A stretch of 64,000 nt of DNA, taken from Cydia pomonella (taxonomy: Eukaryota > Arthropoda > Insecta > Lepidoptera > Tortricidae). The DNA is taken from contig NC_084728.1 in the NCBI RefSeq assembly GCF_033807575.1, positions 6,833,451 to 6,897,450 on the forward strand. Direction: 5' to 3'. Numbering within the stretch: position 1 is the stretch's first letter; every line of letters begins with the position of its first letter. A program made the translations under genes and the position numbers. The notes beneath the pieces are model-generated. The model did not search any database. It was not told the DNA's origin and saw only the letters and a list, made by a program, of their open reading frames with translations. Shown here one piece after another: positions 52,101 through 60,421 of this stretch.

Positions 52101-55100
52101 GGACCGGAGTCAGGTGAAGATAATGGTCCGAGCCCTACACCCCAGCTGGGGGTAACAGGATGGAAAGAAAAGATTTATAGCTGACAGCTGGACACTTTTG
52201 CAACAGTTCTGCCTAAGGAGATTCTGTTCCTTGCCTCTACCTTCCATAGTTCAAATGTATACCTCTACTCTAATGTCAGGTGTTGGACTTGGACGAGACG
52301 TTGGTGCACTGCTCCCTACAGGAGCTTCCTGACGCGAGCTTCCACTTCCCGGTGCTCTTCCAGGACTGCCGGTACACGGTTAGTACATAAGTAATAAATA
52401 TGGAGACAATCTAACACAGATTGACCTAGCCCGAAACTAATTATTTCAATACAAATGGGTGGAAACACAATTAAAAACTTATAAATAAATAAATTGTGGC
52501 TGCATTGCCTCTCTGGATAGCAATGCTTATCTGCTGGGTGAAATACAGGCCAGGCCCCAAACTCAGCAGACCTTTAACTATGGGTATTTTAATGCACTTA
52601 TACTTAGCCATATGTATAAGTGCATTAAAATATGTCTAAATTGAAGAATATTTTTTTTATTTTCAATACTTACAACGTCACACTCACAAGGAAAGGTACC
52701 CAACTGCCCGGTTCCGATTTGATTCATATTTCTATATGTTATAGAGTACTCTAAAATAACGAACACTTTTTTTTTAGCTGAAGGCTTTTTTTAAGGAAAA
52801 CTTGAGTTTAAGCAGATGTAACAAAACACGTGCTCATTATTTTTTCTTGCTCTCAAACATATACTCAAACAAGCCATTATCTAGCAAGTTGCTTGAGCAT
52901 CACTTTCTATAGGAGTTAGAAGATTTAATAATTTTTTAATACTTTGGAGGACAATTTGTCCCAACCTGTTGAGTTTGGGCAGCTAAAAAAAAATACGTGT
53001 CCGTTATTTTAGACTACTCTATAACATATATAAATATAAACCAAATCGGAACCGGATAGTTGGGTACCTTTCCTTGTTAGACTTTTCCTATATTCCGGTC
53101 AATTTTAGAAAAAATAATGGCTGACAATTGGCTTGATTCCGTCCAGGTGTTCGTCCGCACGCGGCCGCACTTCGCGGAGTTCCTGGCGCGCGTGTCGCGC
53201 GCGTACGAGGTCATCCTGTTCACGGCCAGCAAGCGGGTCTACGCCGACCGCCTGCTCAACCTGCTGGACCCCGAGCGGCGCTGGATCAAATACAGGTATA
53301 TACTATACGTACGAGGTCATCCTGTTCACGGCCAGCAAGCGGGTCTACGCCGACCGCCTGCTCAACCTGCTGGACCCCGAGCGGCGCTGGATCAAATACA
53401 GGTATATACTATACGTACGAGGTCATCCTGTTCACGGCCAGCAAGCGGGTCTACGCCGACCGCCTGCTCAACCTGCTGGACCCCGAGCGGCGCTGGATCA
53501 AATACAGGTATATACTATACGTACGAGGTCATCCTGTTCACGGCCAGCAAGCGGGTCTACGCCGACCGCCTGCTCAACCTGCTGGACCCCGAGCGGCGCT
53601 GGATCAAATACAGGTATATACTATACGTACGAGGTCATCCTGTTCACGGCCAGCAAGCGGGTCTACGCCGACCGCCTGCTCAACCTGCTGGACCCCGAGC
53701 GGCGCTGGATCAAATACAGGTATATACTATACGTACGAGGTCATCCTGTTCACGGCCAGCAAGCGGGTCTACGCCGACCGCCTGCTCAACCTGCTGGACC
53801 CCGAGCGGCGCTGGATCAAATACAGGTATATACTATACGTACGAGGTCATCCTGTTCACGGCCAGCAAGCGGGTCTACGCCGACCGCCTGCTCAACCTGC
53901 TGGACCCCGAGCGGCGCTGGATCAAATACAGGTATATACTATACGTACGAGGTCATCCTGTTCACGGCCAGCAAGCGGGTCTACGCCGACCGCCTGCTCA
54001 ACCTGCTGGACCCCGAGCGGCGCTGGATCAAATACAGGTATATACTATACGTACGAGGTCATCCTGTTCACGGCCAGCAAGCGGGTCTACGCCGACCGCC
54101 TGCTCAACCTGCTGGACCCCGAGCGGCGCTGGATCAAATACAGGTATATACTATACGTACGAGGTCATCCTGTTCACGGCCAGCAAGCGGGTCTACGCCG
54201 ACCGCCTGCTCAACCTGCTGGACCCCGAGCGGCGCTGGATCAAATACAGGTATATACTATACGTACGAGGTCATCCTGTTCACGGCCAGCAAGCGGGTCT
54301 ACGCCGACCGCCTGCTCAACCTGCTGGACCCCGAGCGGCGCTGGATCAAATACAGGTATATACTATACGTACGAGGTCATCCTGTTCACGGCCAGCAAGC
54401 GGGTCTACGCCGACCGCCTGCTCAACCTGCTGGACCCCGAGCGGCGCTGGATCAAATACAGGTATATACTATACGTACGAGGTCATCCTGTTCACGGCCA
54501 GCAAGCGGGTCTACGCCGACCGCCTGCTCAACCTGCTGGACCCCGAGCGGCGCTGGATCAAATACAGGTATATACTATACGTACGAGGTCATCCTGTTCA
54601 CGGCCAGCAAGCGGGTCTACGCCGACCGCCTGCTCAACCTGCTGGACCCCGAGCGGCGCTGGATCAAATACAGGTATATACTATACGTACGAGGTCATCC
54701 TGTTCACGGCCAGCAAGCGGGTCTACGCCGACCGCCTGCTCAACCTGCTGGACCCCGAGCGGCGCTGGATCAAATACAGGTATATACTATACGTACGAGG
54801 TCATCCTGTTCACGGCCAGCAAGCGGGTCTACGCCGACCGCCTGCTCAACCTGCTGGACCCCGAGCGGCGCTGGATCAAATACAGGTATATACTATACGT
54901 ACGAGGTCATCCTGTTCACGGCCAGCAAGCGGGTCTACGCCGACCGCCTGCTCAACCTGCTGGACCCCGAGCGGCGCTGGATCAAATACAGGTATATACT
55001 ATACGTACGAGGTCATCCTGTTCACGGCCAGCAAGCGGGTCTACGCCGACCGCCTGCTCAACCTGCTGAACCCCGAGCGGCGCTGGATCAAATACAGGTA

Positions 55101-58100
55101 TATACTATACGTACGAGGTCATCCTGTTCACGGCCAGCAAGCGGGTCTACGCCGACCGCCTGCTCAACCTGCTGGACCCCGAGCGGCGCTGGATCAAATA
55201 CAGGTATATACTATACGTACGAGGTCATCCTGTTCACGGCCAGCAAGCGGGTCTACGCCGACCGCCTGCTCAACCTGCTGGACCCCGAGCGGCGCTGGAT
55301 CAAATACAGGTATATACTATACGTACGAGGTCATCCTGTTCACGGCCAGCAAGCGGGTCTACGCCGACCGCCTGCTCAACCTGCTGGACCCCGAGCGGCG
55401 CTGGATCAAATACAGGTATATACTATACGTACGAGGTCATCCTGTTCACGGCCAGCAAGCGGGTCTACGCCGACCGCCTGCTCAACCTGCTGGACCCCGA
55501 GCGGCGCTGGATCAAATACAGGTATATACTATACGTACGAGGTCATCCTGTTCACGGCCAGCAAGCGGGTCTACGCCGACCGCCTGCTCAACCTGCTGAA
55601 CCCCGAGCGGCGCTGGATCAAATACAGGTATATACTATACGTACGAGGTCATCCTGTTCACGGCCAGCAAGCGGGTCTACGCCGACCGCCTGCTCAACCT
55701 GCTGGACCCCGAGCGGCGCTGGATCAAATACAGGTATATACTATACGTACGAGGTCATCCTGTTCACGGCCAGCAAGCGGGTCTACGCCGACCGCCTGCT
55801 CAACCTGCTGGACCCCGAGCGGCGCTGGATCAAATACAGGTATATACTATACGTACGAGGTCATCCTGTTCACGGCCAGCAAGCGGGTCTACGCCGACCG
55901 CCTGCTCAACCTGCTGGACCCCGAGCGGCGCTGGATCAAATACAGGTATATACTATACGTACGAGGTCATCCTGTTCACGGCCAGCAAGCGGGTCTACGC
56001 CGACCGCCTGCTCAACCTGCTGGACCCCGAGCGGCGCTGGATCAAATACAGGTATATACTATACGTACGAGGTCATCCTGTTCACGGCCAGCAAGCGGGT
56101 CTACGCCGACCGTCCTGCTCAACCTGCTGGACCCCGAGCGGCGCTGGATCAAATACAGGTATATACTATACGTACGAGGTCATCCTGTTCACGGCCAGCA
56201 AGCGGGTCTACGCCGACCGCCTGCTCAACCTGCTGGACCCCGAGCGGCGCTGGATCAAATACAGGTATATACTATACGTACGAGGTCATCCTGTTCACGG
56301 CCAGCAAGCGGGTCTACGCCGACCGCCTGCTCAACCTGCTGGACCCCGAGCGGCGCTGGATCAAATACAGGTATATACTATACGTACGAGGTCATCCTGT
56401 TCACGGCCAGCAAGCGGGTCTACGCCGACCGCCTGCTCAACCTGCTGGACCCCGAGCGGCGCTGGATCAAATACAGGTATATACTATACGTACGAGGTCA
56501 TCCTGTTCACGGCCAGCAAGCGGGTCTACGCCGACCGCCTGCTCAACCTGCTGGACCCCGAGCGGCGCTGGATCAAATACAGGTATATACTATACGTACG
56601 AGGTCATCCTGTTCACGGCCAGCAAGCGGGTCTACGCCGACCGCCTGCTCAACCTGCTGGACCCCGAGCGGCGCTGGATCAAATACAGGTATATACTATA
56701 CGTACGAGGTCATCCTGTTCACGGCCAGCAAGCGGGTCTACGCCGACCGCCTGCTCAACCTGCTGGACCCCGAGCGGCGCTGGATCAAATACAGGTATAT
56801 ACTATACGTACGAGGTCATCCTGTTCACGGCCAGCAAGCGGGTCTACGCCGACCGCCTGCTCAACCTGCTGGACCCCGAGCGGCGCTGGATCAAATACAG
56901 GTATATACTATACGTACGAGGTCATCCTGTTCACGGCCAGCAAGCGGGTCTACGCCGACCGCCTGCTCAACCTGCTGGACCCCGAGCGACGCTGGATCAA
57001 ATACAGGTATATACTATACGTACGAGGTCATCCTGTTCACGGCCAGCAAGCGGGTCTACGCCGACCGCCTGCTCAACCTGCTGGACCCCGAGCGGCGCTG
57101 GATCAAATACAGGTATATACTATACGTACGAGGTCATCCTGTTCACGGCCAGCAAGCGGGTCTACGCCGACCGCCTGCTCAACCTGCTGGACCCCGAGCG
57201 GCGCTGGATCAAATACAGGTATATACTATACGTACGAGGTCATCCTGTTCACGGCCAGCAAGTGGGATAGTATAATACTAAATAGATTGTACTTAGCTAT
57301 GGAAAAGCGGTGTCTCCTAGCACATGTTATTTTGTAAATAACTTACAAGGACACACCAGCCAAAATACAGGGTGGACCAATAAGAATGATACACTTTGTT
57401 TTTAAATTTTAATTACAAGAAGTGGAAATTTTATTATATATTTTTTCATAAATATATTATTTAGGGTTGGCATTTGTATACGGAAGATAATTTCTGCCAA
57501 ATGTCTACCACTAGCAGCAAGCAATTTTATCTCAAATGTTTCTGTTGTTTAAAACACGTTGTTTGCTCGATTAATTTTGAAAAAAAGTGACAGTGATTGG
57601 CACCCGAATTCCCCAAATGTTGCAGCTCTTGACTTATTTCTGTGGGGCTATCTAAAATTACGTGTCTATGCTAACGATCTGATGAAATTTAAACAGTTAA
57701 AACCGAGTATTCGACACAAATTTACTAAGATAATGCCAAAAATGTGCGAATAGATGCTGAACATTGGGATGATAAGGGCTTACATTTGCCTGCTGTTAGA
57801 AGTGGACATATGTCAGACATTATGTTTCGCATGAATTTGCCAACCCTGAAGAATATATTTTTAAAACAATACTTAATAATTTTTGAACTTAATACAGTTA
57901 AAATTTAAAAACAAAATGTATACTTCTTATTTGGCCACCCTGTATAAACATTAAATAATCCATTGAATTTAGATACATGCTAAAGAAAATTTAATGAATT
58001 GTCCCCAGGTTATTCCGAGAGCACTGCCTACTGGTGAACGGGAACTACGTGAAGGACCTCTCGATCCTGGGCCGTGATCTGCGCAAAACCGTTATAGTGG

Positions 58101-60421
58101 ACAACAGTCCACAGGTATGTATATAAGTCGCTCGAGCTATGGAGACGGCTATGCTCGGAGTTTCTCTACGTGATCGAATCAGTCACCGACATAGCCCACC
58201 GGATTAGCAAGCTGAACTGGCAATGGGCAGGCTACATTGCACGCAGAGAAGATGGCCGATGGGATCGCAAAGTGGTCGAATGCAGACCACGGACTAGCAA
58301 GCGCAGCGTGGGACGCCCACCCACGAGACGGACAGACGACCTCATTAAGGTCGCCGGCAGACGCTGGATGTGGGTCGCTTCCAACCGGTACGTGTGGAGG
58401 TCCAAGGGGGAAGCCTACGTTCAGCAGTGGACGTCTTATGGCTGAGATGATGATGTTCGCACTTTTTCTCACCATCTCGTGGCATAATACCAAAAAAAAA
58501 ATTGAAATAGAGGTGCATTGTCAAAGAAAATGTTGTAGCCACAGTAAATTTACTGCCATCTTTCGACACATGATTAAAACTTTTACAACCCCATTTGACC
58601 TTGATCCTTATTCATTCACTGATATGTGTTAAATAGGTATCAAAAAGTGACGTTTCGAGCGACGATGCCCGGTAAGATGTCACCACTATGATATTTAACA
58701 AATTCAACACATATCAGTGAAAGAATAAGGATCAAAGTCAAATGGCGTTCTAAAAGTTTTGATCATGTGTCGAAAGATGGCATTAAATTTACTGTGGCTA
58801 CAACATTTTCTTTGACAATCCACCTCTATTTCAAATTCTCTAAACAGCAGCCAAATAACACTAGACCCCACTCATAGTGTTGTGTTCCTGCCGGTGAGTA
58901 AAGTTGCCAGAGCTCATCGGGGGGGGGGGGGGGGGGGGGGGGAGGGTTTTAGGATCGATTATTAAATTATCCTTAAAGATGTAGAGGGTCTCCAAGTCTT
59001 GAGTTCTTATATAAATAATTAAAAGACAAAAGATTAAAAGTTTAAAATCATAATTAAATTAAATTAAAATTAAATTAAATAATCTTTTAATTCAGGCATA
59101 GCCCATATAAGTGTTAGTAACAGACTTAAATAATAATGTTAAACTATGACTATGACTATTACAATTTCCTATAATCTACCATGCAACACGTATACTTAGG
59201 GCTATAATACAACCATTACGACGACTAAATCTGATTTCTTTTATTTGTTATTAGGCGTTCGGCTACCAGTTGGAGAACGGCATACCCATCGACAGCTGGT
59301 TCGTGGACCGCAGCGACAACGAGCTGCTGAAGCTGCTCCCCTTCCTCGAGGACCTGACCACGGTGAGCTCGTTATTATCATCCGCTTATACCTCAAAGCC
59401 CAGTAATATATGAGCATGCGCCATATTGCGGAATTTCATTGGAATTAAATTTTTAATACTAAACTGAACTGTCACCCTATACATGAGAATAACAGCGCCC
59501 TCTTGACAATGATCATATATTTCTGGTCGGGCTTTACACACGTACGCAATGGCGACACAGACTAACAACACATGGATTGTCACAAATGTCCCTATCGTAT
59601 TAAGCCCTCTTCGGGCAAGAAACTTATATATCAGGTGTACACACCTGCCTGTTTTTACAAGCTTTTATTTAACATGCAATGTTTATCAATATATAGTCTT
59701 GGTTATAAATTAATTTACTTTAAAAGACACTGCACCTACTTAATCTTTCTGGTTTAACCCATTGGTTGACTGGTAGAGAATGCCTTAATGCATTAAGTCC
59801 GCCATTTGTAACTTCATGTATTGTGCAATAAAGAAAAAAAATGTAACTATGTATGTTCGTACGGGTCTTCTTCTTCTCTTACAAATAAATTTGACCTACT
59901 TCCCGGTTTCCGATGAAGCTGAAAAATTGCATACATATGTAAGTCGAGTGACAATTCAATATTATGCTACCATCAATCTGATCTGATGACAGGAAGTGGC
60001 CATAGGAACTCTGTGATAAAACAACGCTACTACTGTTAGAAGTATTGATTGGCAGCGCCATCTCTCTCGCTAGCTCGGTATCACCTGAGTTGATCCAGTT
60101 AGAAGGTCGTACCATACTGTTCTACCTTAGGGATGGCTAGAGGGCGCCGTAAGCCTTCAGTAAGAAATGCATATACTTGGAAAAATTCGATTAATGCCGC
60201 CGTGACCCCGGTGGCCGAGTGGCTCAGGCACCTGCCGCGATAGCAGAGGACGCTGGTTCGATTCCAACCTGAGGCACTGGAGGCCATGGTCACTTTTTCT
60301 TAATATATCACATTTATTTCAATTTATAATTGACTTATTGTTTTTTTTTTTCCAGAAAGAAGACGTCCGCCCACACATAAGGGACAAATACCGCCTCTTC
60401 AGCTACCTTCCTCCCGGATAA
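42311..60421 (+). CDS. CTDSPL2: CTD small phosphatase-like protein 2 (HAD/FCP family), 658 aa, 11 exons
   Basis: Eleven exons with GT-AG borders join in frame to 1,977 nt. The start MRLRSRK matches the start known for animal CTDSPL2. Residues 1-430 are basic, then acidic, and low in complexity, with Ser-Pro sites. WVDAFDPYLFIKQ (439-451 region) and LPLKTRTSPDFSL precede the catalytic domain. There, DLDETLVH (D486, D488 and T490, the DxDxT nucleophile and acid), VRTRPHFAEFL, ILFTASK, YAD and VDNSPQ (D597) are all present. The end, DVRPHIRDKYRLF, is the conserved tail. The family dephosphorylates Ser/Thr; vertebrate CTDSPL2 acts on SMAD and other nuclear substrates. Oddly, exon 8 is followed by 37 further copies of its 3' part in the intron, so correct splicing has many competing donors. 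Most early introns are phase 0. Confidence 0.93.
43379..43570. mobile_element. MITE, GGGTCTGTTTCACAA ends
   Basis: The left GGGTCTGTTTCACAATG is inverted at TTGTGAAACAGACCC. TAA lies at both sides. It lies in phosphatase intron 1. Confidence 0.8.
43671..43948. mobile_element. TIR element split by a GC-rich insert
   Basis: CTACAGCAATCTCATTCCCC is inverted at GGGGAATGAGATTGCTGAA. An insert at 43747-43872 begins GGCGGGTCCACACAGAGCGA and contains CGCGAGGAAATTGCCTCGCG. The element ends only 31 bp before exon 2. Confidence 0.7.
43980..44099 (+). CDS. CTDSPL2: Phosphatase exon 2
   Basis: Acceptor TTGACAG, donor GTATGT, 40 codons, phase 0. Encodes VMTTEKARRKSSNELEMYQP and an acidic-basic stretch (DADTDVFKHKHKY). 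Confidence 0.88.
44544..44726 (+). CDS. CTDSPL2: Phosphatase exon 3
   Basis: Acceptor TTTCCCGCAG, donor GTATGT, 61 codons. GC-rich compared with the flanks. Encodes PDFVTMLEQDGYVRDSECEI and GFLHEITQSLVAEASGW. Confidence 0.9.
44750..44985 (+). repeat. Dispersed repeat, copy 1
   Basis: Shares TTTTTCATCACACTTCCTCG, ATGCAGGTGTGCTGAAGGAC and TTATGGATTGTGAAAAAA with 47270-47500. Both copies lie in adjacent introns of the phosphatase gene. Confidence 0.65.
45369..46455. mobile_element. TIR element holding a LINE fragment
   Basis: The ends TTAGACCGCGAGCCAG and CTGGCCCGTGGTCTA are inverted, as are the inner GTCAGCTGGTTGTATCGTGG and CCGCGATACAACCGGCTGAC. Between them a LINE tail (45640-46145) is present. 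The element touches the next TIR element at 46455. Confidence 0.7.
45640..46145 (+). pseudogene. LINE reverse transcriptase C-terminal fragment
   Basis: The plus-strand 96-codon ORF has ILTLPCIYILELCIYVRKNI, then KSPHYAAIKYYNHLPNYLK. This is the usual C-terminus of a class of insect LINE polymerases. It ends in an AATAAACGATTATGATTAC tail. Polymerase motifs are absent. Confidence 0.65.
46455..46900. mobile_element. TIR element, TACACCGTGTTTTT ends, copy 2
   Basis: Aligns with 40504-40974 throughout (for example CTATCTCGGACGATTGATGT). The ends TACACCGTGTTTTTTTTTAT and AAAAAAATGGTGTATA are inverted. Confidence 0.75.
47000..47075 (+). mobile_element. LINE 3' tail
   Basis: GGTAGAGAATGCCTTAAAGC, then GTCCGCCATTTGTAC and a TTGTGCAATAAA end, just before exon 4. 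Same tail as 59765-59835. Confidence 0.6.
47094..47165 (+). CDS. CTDSPL2: Phosphatase exon 4
   Basis: Acceptor AATTTCCAG, donor GTAAGA, 24 codons. Encodes STSDITADESSLACHDEQPP. It is Ser/acid-rich with no domain; its phase agrees with its neighbours. Confidence 0.8.
47270..47500 (+). repeat. Dispersed repeat, copy 2
   Basis: Matches 44750-44985 with several substitutions, for example TTATTTCGTGCAGGTATACT. Confidence 0.65.
47750..49190. mobile_element. 1.44-kb element with about 110-bp inverted repeats
   Basis: The left arm 47750-47862 contains GGTAAGACTAATGGAGCTAT and CGACATTAGCAATAAAATTC. The right arm 49080-49190 carries their inverse with few mismatches. The interior has no transposase ORF but holds a second TIR element (48081-48446). 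It lies in phosphatase intron 4. Confidence 0.8.
48081..48446. mobile_element. TIR element, ACAGGGTGATTT ends, nested
   Basis: The left ACAGGGTGATTTTGGGGTCG is inverted at CGACCCAGAAATCACCCTGT. Inside is a further inverted pair, TTTGGTCACCCTA and TAGGGTGACCA. Confidence 0.8.
49200..49580. mobile_element. Non-autonomous DNA element related to 21605-22290
   Basis: Contains GAGGGAAGTATACCACGTCA, TTCCACTTCTAAATATTTTC and TCCCGAAATGGAATTTCATA, all of which recur in inverted order at 21605-22290. It ends about 50 bp before exon 5. Confidence 0.5.
49631..49732 (+). CDS. CTDSPL2: Phosphatase exon 5
   Basis: Acceptor TTCTTCTTAG, donor GTATTT, 34 codons. Encodes the family-specific WVDAFDPYLFIKQ just before the catalytic domain. 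Confidence 0.92.
49784..49975 (+). mobile_element. Dispersed retroposon, CATCAGGCGGGCC tail family
   Basis: AAACCACTAGACCCTACTCA, then GAGCTCAACGAGGGTGCGGA, then CACCAGGCGGGCCGTATGCT. It lies in phosphatase intron 5. Confidence 0.7.
50060..50168 (-). mobile_element. SINE family C head
   Basis: The minus strand shows a tRNA-like head with a B box (GGGTTCGAATCCC) and TGCCCTTACC on the plus strand. Related to 20205-20455. Confidence 0.65.
50459..50680. mobile_element. hAT MITE, CAGGGGTCTCCAAAC ends
   Basis: The ends CAGGGGTCTCCAAACTTT and GGGTTTGGAGACCCCTG are inverted. An exact 8-bp target duplication ATCTATGA flanks it (50451-50458 and 50681-50688). There is no transposase. Confidence 0.92.
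51304..51396 (+). CDS. CTDSPL2: Phosphatase exon 6
   Basis: Acceptor GTTTCCAG, donor GTAAGC, 31 codons, very GC-rich. Encodes LPPLESVATGALRARCPALP and LKTRTSPDFSL. Confidence 0.92.
51500..51622. mobile_element. Palindromic repeat, CTACCGCGAAAA family, type 3
   Basis: GATCTGCCGCGAAAAAAGAA, core CGAAATTTCGTTATCTAACC, inverse AGATAACTAAATTTCAATTT. It lies in phosphatase intron 6. Confidence 0.6.
51885..52158 (+). pseudogene. LINE reverse transcriptase C-terminal fragment
   Basis: The 75-codon plus-strand ORF reads MIGHILRKPDTHLSKVALTW, GNRKHGRPKSTWRRSVEQEL and WEELTRAAQDRSQVKIMVRA, preceded by EFQTRKWHL. It is the conserved tail of an insect LINE in phosphatase intron 6. Confidence 0.75.
52280..52378 (+). 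CDS. CTDSPL2: Phosphatase exon 7, catalytic DxDxT
   Basis: Acceptor AATGTCAG, donor GTTAGT (non-consensus third base), 33 codons. Encodes VLDLDETLVHCSL and FHFPVLFQDCRYT. D486 would form the phospho-aspartate. Confidence 0.95.
52589..52631. repeat. Perfect short palindrome
   Basis: TTTTAATGCACTTATAC and GTATAAGTGCATTAAAA are inverted around a short loop, in phosphatase intron 7. Confidence 0.9.
52686..53077. mobile_element. Foldback element with about 80-bp arms, just before exon 8
   Basis: CAAGGAAAGGTACCCAACTG is inverted near the right end (GTTGGGTACCTTTCCTTG). The match continues inward through GGTTCCGATTTG and TATAGAGTACTCTAAAATAA. The element ends 70 bp before exon 8. Confidence 0.85.
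53147..53295 (+). CDS. CTDSPL2: Phosphatase exon 8, source of the tandem array
   Basis: Acceptor CGTCCAG, donor GTATAT, 149 nt, phase 0 to 2. Encodes VFVRTRPHFAEFLARVSRAY, then EVILFTASKRVYADRLLNLL and DPERRWIKY. Its last 92 bp are the exonic part of the 106-bp unit repeated downstream. Confidence 0.95.
53204..57262 (+). repeat. 106-bp tandem array of exon 8 end plus 5' splice site, 38.3 copies
   Basis: Each unit is 92 bp of exon 8 (from TACGAGGTCATCCTG to AAATACAG) and 14 bp of intron (GTATATACTATACG). The first unit is the exon itself. Thirty-eight full units and 30 bp of a 39th run to 57262. I find only three substitutions (A at 55069, 55599 and 56989) and one inserted T (56113). Donors recur at 53295 plus 106k, the last at 57218. 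No unit has an acceptor before TACGAG. The unit has no stop in any frame, so long ORFs cross the whole array. Confidence 0.97.
57368..57942 (+). mobile_element. Mariner/Tc1-type element with transposase C-terminal remnant
   Basis: The ends CAGGGTGGACCAATAAGAAT and TTCTTATTTGGCCACCCTG are inverted and flanked by TA. The plus strand (57589-57750) encodes DWHPNSPNVAALDLFLWGYL, then KLRVYANDLMKFKQLKPSIR, the last catalytic segment of a mariner-superfamily transposase with its final Asp. The N-terminal half is deleted. It starts 106 bp after the tandem array ends. Confidence 0.85.
58009..58114 (+). CDS. CTDSPL2: Phosphatase exon 9
   Basis: Acceptor GTCCCCAG, donor GTATGT, phase 2 to 0. Encodes LFREHCLLVNGNYVKDLSIL and GRDLRKTVIVDNSPQ. 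It joins exon 8 in frame only if the array is skipped from the first donor or from another frame-compatible one. Confidence 0.95.
58120..58450 (+). pseudogene. LINE reverse transcriptase C-terminal fragment (RTE-like)
   Basis: Plus strand: METAMLGVSLRDR, then RISKLNWQWAGYIARREDGR, SVGRPPTRRTDDLIKVAGRR and GEAYVQQWTSYG, and a GATGATGAT end. One frameshift lies near the start. It sits directly after the exon 9 donor. Confidence 0.8.
58497..58840. mobile_element. TIR element, GAATTTGAAATAGAG ends, copy 2
   Basis: AAATAGAGGTGCATTGTCAA is inverted at TTGACAATCCACCTCTATTT. The inner CCACAGTAAATTTACTGCCA is inverted at the other arm. Same family as 34297-34588. Confidence 0.8.
58845..58950 (+). mobile_element. 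Dispersed retroposon fragment with poly-G tract
   Basis: AGCAGCCAAATAACACTAGA and GAGTAAAGTTGCCAGAGCTC match 33705-33925. The normal CAACGAGGGTGCGG is replaced by a run of over 20 G (58919-58941). Confidence 0.7.
59255..59362 (+). CDS. CTDSPL2: Phosphatase exon 10
   Basis: Acceptor GTTATTAG, donor GTGAGC, 36 codons. Encodes AFGYQLENGIPIDSWFVDRS and DNELLKLLPFLEDLTT, the insertion and cap end of the fold. Confidence 0.95.
59765..59835 (+). mobile_element. LINE 3' tail
   Basis: GACTGGTAGAGAATGCCTTA, GTCCGCCATTTGTAAC, then TTGTGCAATAAAG and an A-rich end. Confidence 0.6.
59880..60035 (-). repeat. Dispersed repeat shared with 63390-63560
   Basis: The inverse of TTTTCAGCTTCATCGAAAAC and of CTGTCTCCATCATCAGATCG, found at 63390-63560 on the plus strand. 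Confidence 0.6.
60200..60300 (+). mobile_element. tRNA-derived SINE, family E
   Basis: CCCCGGTGGCCGAGTGGCTC (A box) and GCTGGTTCGATTCCAACC (B box), then CACTGGAGGCCATGGTCAC. It resembles a class-II tRNA but has no 3' acceptor pairing I can close. It is 60 bp before the last phosphatase exon. Confidence 0.65.
60356..60421 (+). CDS. CTDSPL2: Phosphatase exon 11, C-terminus
   Basis: Acceptor TTTTCCAG. Encodes KEDVRPHIRDKYRLFSYLPP, G and TAA. No standard AATAAA is evident in the first 150 bp of the 3' region; AATATA variants occur. Confidence 0.95.
   Translation, partial: KEDVRPHIRDKYRLFSYLPPG

Noticed and set aside
53204..57262. CRISPR-like array
   Set aside because: The units are directly adjacent with no variable spacers, contain exon sequence and lie in an animal gene.
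53133..57275. 1,380-codon ORF (and a 650-codon ORF from 53117) that look like giant repetitive proteins
   Set aside because: They are by-products of the 106-bp array. The unit has no stop in any frame and shifts frame each time. The real exon here is 149 nt, bounded by splice sites that fit the conserved phosphatase.
58009..58114. Link between exon 9 length (106 nt) and the 106-bp unit
   Set aside because: The sequences are unrelated, so the equal length is chance.
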